A DNA stretch of 64,000 bases from Nicotiana tabacum (taxonomy: Eukaryota; Streptophyta; Magnoliopsida; Solanales; Solanaceae): positions 97,196,411-97,260,410 of the forward strand of contig NC_134084.1 of NCBI RefSeq assembly GCF_000715075.1. The letters are read 5' to 3'. Position numbers and translations under genes: made by a program. The notes under the pieces are model-generated. The model was not told the DNA's origin. It searched no databases and was given only the letters and a program-made list of their open reading frames with translations. This document shows positions 57,201-64,000 of the stretch, in pieces (positions within the stretch are counted from its first letter, which is position 1; each line of letters starts with the position of its first letter).

Positions 57201-57978
57201 CTTAGACCACAACTTGAAATCAGTTAAGAATTCCTTGCGGCTTTAATCAATTAGTAAGATCCTTGGAAATGATTGGGGTGAGCCATATTATATGATACAA
57301 GTAGTTTGTGGCCCTCATGTGTTAGTTTAAAACCTTTTAAATAAAGTGATTCGAGGTGTGCCGTGCCAAACAAAATGACAATTGCATGGCCTTCGTATTA
57401 ATATAGATATAAAATGACAAATGTTCGTAGTTTGCTTTAGGCATATTTAATACACTATCGTGATTGTGTATACGTTCGCTTAACATAATTACGATTTTTA
57501 AAAAGAGTATGCTTTACGCAACTTCAACTAAATTTTCTTAAAGTGTCATTAATTGTGGACACAATCGCGTGACACGATTTTTGACATGCCAAACAAGCGG
57601 GTACACGTACGCGTGACTTGTTTCAAGACGTTTTCTTAATTAAAGGAGGTAAAAGCACATAGGTTCTAAAACAAGTAATTAAACAATTTTAATAACAGTT
57701 GAGCGACCCTGCTAGAACCACAGAACTTGGGAATGCCTAACACCTTCTTCCGGGTTAACAGAATTCCTTACCCGGATTTCTGGTTCGCAGACTGTAATAC
57801 AGAGTCAATCTTTTCCTCGATTCGGGATTTGAACCGGTGACTTGGGACACCATAAATTATCCCAAGTGGCGACTCTGAATTTTAAATAAAAATAATCCCG
57901 TTTCGATTGTCCTTTAATTGGAAAAACTCCCTTATATATACCCCTTTCGGGGGGTGTAGGTAAAAAGGAGGTGTGAAA
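54213..57978 (+). repeat. 3' LTR of element C, 5' end lost
   Basis: Matches the 5' LTR from TTGTCTGTGCAT (about 36422) to the shared end GAGGTGTGAAA. The first about 120 bp of the LTR, plus about 36 bp just after, are missing. It contains the TATA box at 54715 and the run of C residues near 54739. Confidence 0.92.
54715..54722 (+). promoter_or_regulatory. TATA box of the C 3' LTR
   Basis: TATAAAAA, matching the 5' LTR copy at 36958 in position and context (CCCGTATAAAAATATCCGAA). Confidence 0.6.
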
Positions 57979-59424
57979 ATTAATACCTCTTTTATGTGTC
58001 TTTAGAGACACGGTGCAACACGGAGGTGCCAAGTAGGTTACCTTAGGGGATGATGGAGTTTTGAGATTGCAGGGTCGAGTTTGTGTTCCTAATGTGGATG
58101 CGCTTCGAGAGTTGATTCTAGAAGAGGCCCATATCTCCCGGTACTCTATTCATCCGGGTGCCGCTAAGATATATCAGGATTTGCGACAACATTATTGGTG
58201 GAGGAGAACGAAGAAGGATATCGTTGCATATGTGGCTCGGTGTTTGAATTATTAGCAGGTTGAGTACGAGCATTAGAGGCCTGGTGGTTTGTTCAAGAAG
58301 ATTGATATTCCTGAGTGGAAGTGGGAGCGTATCACTATGAACTTCGTTGTTGGACTCCCACAGACTTAGAGGAAGTTCGATGCAGTGTGGGTTATTATTG
58401 ATAGGCTGACCAAGTCAGCACATTTCATTCCTGTGGCAGTCTCCTATTCTTTCGAGAGGTTAGCTGAGATCTATATCCGGGAGATTGTTCGTCTTCATGG
58501 TGTGCCCGTGTCTATCATTTCGGATTGAAGTACGCAGTTTACCTCACATTTCTGGACAGCGGTTCAGCGAGAGTTGGGCATAAGGGTTGAGTTGAGCACA
58601 ACATTTCATCCTCAGACGAACGGTCAGTCCGAGCGGACTATTCAGATTTTTGAGGATATGCTCCGAGCTTATGTCATTGACTTTGGAGGCTCGTAGAATC
58701 AGTTTTGCCTTTAGCAGAATTTGCTGACAACAACAGCTACCAGTCGAGTATCCAGATGGCTCCTTTTGAGGCTTTGTATGGTAGGTGGTATCGGTCGCTG
58801 GTTGGATGGTTTGAGCCGGGGGAGGCTCGGTTGTTGGGTACATATCTGGTTCAGGATGCCTTGGACAAGGTCAGGATTATTCAGGATAGGCTTCGTACAG
58901 CTCAGTCCAGACAAAAGAGTTATGCCGACCGCAAGGTTGGTGATTTGGCATTCATGGTCGGTTAGCGGGTATTGCTTCGAGTGTCGCCTATAAAGGGCGT
59001 GATGAGATTTGGGAAGAAGGGCAAGATTAGCCCTAGTTTCATTGGCCTGTTTGAGATTCTTGATCGAGTGGGAGAGGTGGCTTATAGACTTGCGTTGCCG
59101 CCAAGCTCATCAACAGTGCATCCAGTGTTTCATATATCCATGCATCGGAAGTATCACGACGATCCATCCCACATGTTAGATTTCAGCACTATCCAGTTGG
59201 ACAAGGACTTGTCTTATGAGGAGGAGCCGGTAGCTATTCTAGATCGGCAGGTTTATCAGTTGAGATCGAAGAGTTTTCCTTCCGTTCGTGTTCAGTGGAG
59301 AGGTCAGCCCGCTGAGGCATCGACCTGGGAGTCCGAGTTCGATATGCAGAGTTGTTATCCCCATCTTTTCCCCGACTCAAGTACTTCTTTATTCTGTCCG
59401 TTCGAGGATGAACGCTTGTTTTAG
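57979..59424 (+). pseudogene. Integrase and chromodomain pseudogene of element B (after element C)
   Basis: Resumes in the linker (GTGTCTTTAGAGACACGG). Open 58061-58255: zinc region HISRYSIHPGAAKIY, HYWWRR, then CLNY with the expected second Cys changed to Tyr. The core reads MNFVVGL, so the first catalytic Asp is Asn; IISD followed by a stop; Glu kept in GQSERTIQ. There is a one-base loss near 58700. Then frames 58705-58965 and 58972-59424 run through GKKGKISPSFIGLFEIL to an intact-looking chromodomain at 59215-59370 (VRVQWRGQPAEASTWESE). The last open frame ends at TAG 59422. Confidence 0.92.
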
Positions 59425-59434
59425 AGGAGGAGAA
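59421..59434 (+). other. Polypurine tract of element B
   Basis: TTAGAGGAGGAGAA directly before the 3' LTR, longer than in A and D. Confidence 0.75.
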
Positions 59435-60124
59435 TGTAAACTCTACATTCTGAGGCATTAAAAACCTCTTTCGACATCACCTCGATTTGCGTGCACAATC
59501 CGGGCACAAAGTCGGAAAGCCATTATGTGAAAATTTGTGAAAAATGATGAATTTTGACTCTAAAATGGATTTAAGTTGACTTCGGTCAACATTTTGGGTA
59601 AACGGACCCGGACCCGTGATTTGACGGTCCCGGAGGGTCCATAGGAAAATATGGGACCTGGGCGTGTGCCCGTAAATGAATTCCGAGGTCCCAAACCCGA
59701 GAAATGAATTTTTGAAGAAAATTGTTTTCTGGAATATTTATGAGTTTTTGAAAGTGAAATGTGTTTAAAGTTTGATGGTATTGGGCTCGTATTTTTGTTA
59801 CGAAGCCCGGTACAGGTCTTATATATGATTTGAGTCGAACCTGTGAAATTTGGTAAGAAACAGACTTGAAATGATATGAATTGGACCTTATTTGAGGAAA
59901 TTGGGAAATTTGAAGTTCTTAAGAAATTTCATGATTTTGATGCTAAATTCATAGTTGTTGATGTTATTTTAGTAATTTGAATGTACGAGCGAGTCCGTAT
60001 GATGTTTTTAGGTTGGTGTGCATGTTTGGTTTGGAGCCCCGAGGGCGCGGGTGAGTTTAGGATAGGCCACGGGGTGGATTTTACACTTGAAAAAATTGCA
60101 GGTTTTCAGCTGGTATGATCAGGT

Positions 60125-60390
60125 CTGTAGGCTTCGCAAATGCAAAGCCTGGCTCGCAAATGCGACAAACCTTCGCAAATGCAAAGAATGGACCTGGCAG
60201 CCTGAGTCGCAAATGCGACTGTTTTCTTGTAAATGTGATTTCGCATTTGCGAATGGTCTCTCGCAAATGCAATGATGACCGGAAAGCTGAGTGGGTCGCA
60301 AATGCGACATTTTCTTCGCAAATATGAAAGTCCCAATTTTCTGAAGGGTTCGCAATTGCGAACCCTGGTCGCAATTGCGACATCAGAGAC
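60125..60390 (+). repeat. TCGCAAATGCGA cluster in B 3' LTR
   Basis: About twelve copies aligned with the 5' LTR cluster, several altered by apparent C-to-T or G-to-A changes (for example GTAAATGTGA where the partner has GCAAATGCGA). Two TCGCAATTGCGA-like palindromes near 60349-60380. Confidence 0.9.
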
Positions 60391-61142
60391 CTGTAAATTA
60401 ACACTTAGATGTATTTTCAACCATTTTTCATATCTTCTCAAAACATAAACTCCCTAGGGCGATTTTTCAAAGGCAACTTCTTCTCCAAATCAGTTTTAAG
60501 TGATTTCTAACCAGTTTTCTTCAATCCTTAACATCTTTTCAAATGATTTCAACTCAAAATCAATGATTTTCATGGGGGAAATTGGGTGTTTTGGATAGAA
60601 CTTAGGTTTTTCAAAAATTGGGGATTTGGACCTCAATTTGAGGTCCGATTTCAAAACAAATTATAGATTTAGGTTCGTGGAGGAATGGGTAATCAGGTTT
60701 TGGTTCGAACCTCGGGTTTTGACCATGTGGGCCTGGGGGCAATTTTTGACTTTTTGGGTAAAACTTTAGAAAACTCATTTTCATGCATTAGAATTGATTC
60801 ATTTAGCATTTATTGATGTAATTAAGTAACTTGTGGCTAGATATGAGGGAATTGGTGGTGGAATAAAGAGGTAGGCCGATAGTAGAGACTTGAATTGTGT
60901 TCGTGGTATCGAGGTAAGTGTTTGGTCTAACCTTAGCTTGAGGGAGTAGGAGTTGAGTCTTATTTGCTATGTGCTAATTGTTAAATACGACGTATAGGCA
61001 TGGTGACGAGTATCTATACGTTGGTGTCAAGTATGCCCGTGAGTCTTATACTATGATTTATGTGACTTCGTTTCGTATTGTTCGTGCTCTATAAGATGAT
61101 TTCTATTGATAAAGATGACTTGTGTAAGTATTATTGTTAACT

Positions 61143-62105
61143 GAACATGGTAAGAGTGTTGGCTTGAGTTGAGAATTTAATTGTTGAACATGGTAAGAGC
61201 GTTGGCTTGAGTTGAGAATTTAATTGTTGAACACGGTAAAGCATTGGCTCAAGTTGAGAATTGACTTGTTGAACATTGTAGAGCATTGGCTCAAGTTAAG
61301 AACCAAATTGTTGAACATTATAGAGCATTGGCTCAAGTTGTGAATTGAGTTGTGAAGTAACTATGAAAAAAGGAAAGAAAAAAGAGGATCGTGATATTGT
61401 CTCCCTTGCTGGATGTTGTTGGTTTAATAGTATTTCCCTTGCCGGGATGTTAATGTTTTGATATTGTTTCCCTTGTCGGGATTTGATTGTTGTACTATTG
61501 TTCCCTTGCCTGGATTTTAATATGATATTACTTATTTCCTTGCCCTTATTTCTTGTGATTGTTGATTGGGTGAGGAAGAGTGTTAAAGCACAAAGGGTGA
61601 TATCGTGTATGATTTTGTGAGGAAGAGTGTAAAGCACGAAGGGTGATGTCGTGCCGCACGATGTACCATTCCGTGCCAATTATATTGATTTTCATGATAA
61701 GGACGAGAGTAAAAGCACGAAGGGTGATGCCGTGTAGATTATATTGATTCTTATGGTGAGGACGAGAGTAAAAGCTCGAAGGGTGATGTCGTGCACTTGT
61801 CCTTGATTTTCCTGATTCTTGCTGATATTTGAGTTATGTTGTCCCTAACGTTATTCACTGATTTTCTGTTGTTACTTGATTTTATTTGATTCCCTTACCC
61901 TATTTGCCTTGTGATTGTTACTTGGGTGAGGAAGAGTGTAAATCATGAAGGGTGATGCTGTGCATTGTTTTGGTGAGAGAGTGTTAAAGCACGAAGGGTG
62001 ATGTCGTGCATTGTTTTGGTGAGAGAGTGTTAAAGCACAAAGGTTGATGTCGTGCATTGTTTTGGTGAGAGAGTGTTAAAGCACGAAGGGTGATGTTGTG
62101 CACTT
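61143..62105 (+). repeat. Expanded tandem arrays in B 3' LTR
   Basis: Five AACATGGTAAGAG units (61143-61350), four to five CCCTTGCCGGGAT units (61398-61540) and eight GCACG...CGTGC stem units (61568-62105), against four, two to three and five in the 5' LTR. Confidence 0.87.
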
Positions 62106-63228
62106 GTCTTTGATTTTCCTCATTCTTATTGATAACTGAGTTATGGTTTCCCTTTATTTAATTGTTGATATCCGGTTGATACTTGTTGTACCCCACAGCA
62201 TGATTTCCCTTCCCTACCTTCAATGGAACTGTGGTGATCCTCATATTTATTAGTTGTTCTTTTGTTATTATTCGATGTCCTCGCAGCATGTTACCCCCTC
62301 CCATACTTAACTGTACATTACTGTTCTTCTTTTTCGTTGTATATGATTTAACTACACATGTTTATTTGGTAGTCTGGTCCTAGATTCGTCACTACTTTGC
62401 CGAGGTTAAGCTAGGCAATTACCAGCACATGGGGTCGGTTATGTTGATACTACACTCTGCACTCTTTTGTGCAGATCCCTGTGTTGTAGACTCTGAACCG
62501 TAGTGAGATTGCTGTTTCTTGTTCATCAGGTGACCCTCGGTAGTCCTGTAGGCGTCTGCAGCCTTGGCGTCTCCTTCTATCTATTATTCCTATTTCTTTC
62601 ATGTATTTCCAGAGACATTGTTGTATTTATTTCTTTCAGACCTTTATTTGTAGTACTCTTAGACTGTCTGTGAAGCTGTGAATCCAGTTCCGGGTAGTCT
62701 TGTTTAAACAGTTGTATTGGTTATACTTAGTAATTTTATTATTTTTCTTCTGCTTGATATAAATTCTGTTGTCTTTAAGTTATTACTCATAATTTCTTGT
62801 AAAGGATTAAAATGGGAAAAAAAAGAAGTAAATTGTTCAAAACAGTCGGCTTGCCTAGCTCACATTAGTAGGTGCCATCACGACTCCCGATGGCGGGAAA
62901 TCCGGGTCGTGACAATCATAATCGGCCCCTTGGCCAAAACATAGCTCGTATACAGCCCCTCGTGCAAACAGAAATTCATAACGATCTCATAACTTAAAAA
63001 TCTCAGTGGAAGTAACAAAGCCAAATCAATGACTAAATTCTGAACACCTCGTAAAAACTTTTGTATAAATGAAAGTTGTTTAAAACATTTGTTTAACATT
63101 TTCAATAGAGGCTCGGTCTAAAGATGAGTGAAAATAGTAATTTAATCAACATATTCGATAGAGACTCACTTTAAGGCGGAGTGAAAACAGTAAGTTCATA
63201 AACAGACCCCTCAGGCAAAGCATCACTC

Positions 63229-63268
63229 GTATATGTGTGTATGTATATATATATATATATATATATAG
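63229..63268. repeat. (TG/TA)n microsatellite
   Basis: TATGTGTGTATG followed by a long TA run. A shorter TA run occurs at about 63568-63582. Confidence 0.95.
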
Positions 63269-63343
63269 TCGCTCGGGCAAGCCACTCAGTCACTCATGAC
63301 TCAACTATCAGCAATCAACACTCACACTCAGCACTCACGCTCA

Positions 63344-63580
63344 ATAGGTACCTTGTCATAATCGTTGCAGCGTGCAACCCGATCCATATATTGTTGCGGC
63401 ATGCAGCCCGATCCATATATCTAGTTGACTACGCTCACTGGGGTTGTGCAAACTCCGGAGGGGCTCCTACAAGCCAATCACAATATCGTTGCGGCATGTA
63501 GCCCGATCCAACATATCGTTGTGGCGTGCAGCCCTTCCATATATCGTTGCGGTGTGCAGCCCGATCCATATATATATATA
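63344..63580 (-). repeat. GTTGCGGC...GCAGCCCGATCC tandem array in LTR F
   Basis: Five units of about 28-30 bp (the first two adjacent, the rest after a 60-bp break), each CGTTGCGGCATGCAGCCCGA plus TCCATATAT. GCGGC/GCAGC and the TGC-GCA pairs make a short stem. On the other strand the motif equals the array at 655-790 of the A LTR. Confidence 0.88.
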
Positions 63581-63589
63581 TAATCCTCA

Positions 63590-63715
63590 CAACCAGGCCC
63601 TCGGTATCTCTCAGTCATTAACCTCACACTCAGACCCTCGGTCTTTCTCAGTCATTAACCTCACAATCAGGCCTTCTGCCTCTCTCAGCCATTAACCTCA
63701 CAAGCCACTCGGACT
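63590..63715 (-). repeat. Three-copy 39-bp repeat in LTR F
   Basis: Units consist of a CCTCACAAYCAG start, a short stem and TCTCAGYCATTAA. The stems read AGACC-CTC-GGTCT in unit 2 and AGGC-CTTCT-GCCT in unit 3, so both arms changed together; unit 1 is imperfect. Confidence 0.85.
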
Positions 63716-64000
63716 ATCAGTCAAAACAGGGCATCAGCTAAAGAATATCATTTATAATATCAAAATTGAGTAAATATGGTTGAATTATGAAGTCAGTAAA
63801 ACACATCATGACTAAGTACAATTATTAAGTCAAAACAGTGAGGAAAAAGTAGTAAAAGCCCCATAAGGGTCCAAAACAGTTGGCACGAGACCCAAATATG
63901 GCATTACGCCCAAAACATAGCAATACTTTTCAAAACACAATGATATCAAATAGTTTTCAATCAAATACGCGACTTAACAATCGTACGGGACGGATCAAGT

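Larger units (their letters stand above)
36302..57978 (+). mobile_element. Element C: giant Tat/Ogre-lineage gypsy retrotransposon
   Basis: About 21.7 kb inserted in the RNase H-integrase linker of B. Features: LTRs near 3.9 kb, an Arg-tRNA-like primer site, ORF1 before gag, gag-protease with G-patch, a predicted intron before RT, RNase H followed by a second RNase H, integrase without chromodomain, and a repeat-rich 3' region. This is the published layout of Ogre and related Tat elements. Target-site duplication is not recognisable; about 7 bp of B seems lost at the right junction. Coding frames carry scattered stops and frameshifts. Confidence 0.9.
30323..62914 (+). mobile_element. Element B: chromovirus with element C nested inside
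   Basis: Flanked by a perfect 5-bp duplication ATCAT (30318-30322 and 62915-62919). Without C it is about 10.9 kb. Order: 5' LTR, tRNA-Met primer site, gag (N-terminus deleted), protease, RT, RNase H, [C], integrase, chromodomain, purine tract, 3' LTR. Same family as element A. It has numerous stops and frameshifts and has lost residues in integrase, so it is not autonomous. Confidence 0.95.
59435..62914 (+). repeat. 3' LTR of element B
   Basis: 3480 bp, longer than the 5' LTR (3266 bp) although about 35 bp just inside the start (the terminal stem) are deleted: it runs TG then directly TAAACTCTACATTC. Extra length comes from expanded tandem arrays. It ends GGGTCGTGACA, followed by ATCAT. It contains the CpG-rich cluster at 60125-60390 and the shared core at 62388-62475. 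Confidence 0.95.
62915..64000 (-). repeat. LTR F, continuing past element B (inverted, cut by window end)
   Basis: Starts with ATCAT, the right duplication of B, then continues F sequence rich in CCCCTTGG/CCCCTCG short stems. Two tandem arrays follow (63344-63580, 63590-63715). The last 280 bp are AT-rich without visible features. Open frames here come from the repeats. Confidence 0.7.

Overview
This window is a block of plant heterochromatin made almost entirely of nested long-terminal-repeat (LTR) retrotransposons. I found no host gene, rRNA, tRNA or CRISPR array that I could support. The Tekay/Del-type chromoviruses with initiator-Met primer sites, the Tat/Ogre-type giant element, and the AT-rich LTRs full of stem-loop tandem repeats suggest a large plant genome. 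My best guess is Solanaceae, possibly Nicotiana; this rests on sequence style only.

Layout. (1) 1-12738: element A, a Ty3/gypsy chromovirus on the + strand. Its 5' LTR is cut by the window edge, its 3' LTR has a large internal deletion, and its pol is split by insert I (5091-9870), a probable solo LTR on the - strand with 5-bp flanking duplications GTGCA/GTGCC. (2) 12739-13986: remains of a Ty1/copia element on the - strand (LTR, polypurine tract, RNase H tail). (3) 13987-27133: a - strand LTR, E, carrying inside it element D (15226-25678), a full-length but decayed chromovirus with two 2.64-kb LTRs and target-site duplication ATAAT/ATAAC. (4) 27134-29016: an Athila/Tat-like LTR (H) with a degenerate primer site and an AT-rich leader. 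(5) 29017 to the end: a stack of insertions. LTR G is interrupted by related LTR F (29710-30322 and 62915-64000, - strand). F contains chromovirus B (30323-62914, perfect duplication ATCAT). B contains C (about 36302-57978), a 21.7-kb Tat/Ogre-lineage giant.

How the parts work. A, B and D each encode gag, aspartic protease, reverse transcriptase (RT), RNase H, integrase and a C-terminal chromodomain. Every copy carries stops, frameshifts and in places lost catalytic residues, so none looks autonomous. C has the Ogre order: a long 5' ORF1, gag, protease plus G-patch, a predicted 178-nt intron, RT, RNase H, a second RNase H and integrase, then a long 3' region with hierarchical tandem repeats.

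The most unusual signals are non-coding. Different LTR families carry clusters of short CpG-rich near-palindromes, tandem stem-loop arrays whose copy number differs between the two LTRs of one element, and hairpins at LTR ends whose two arms differ between families in a matched way. A roughly 65-bp motif recurs three times in non-coding parts of C, each time beside a purine-rich tract.
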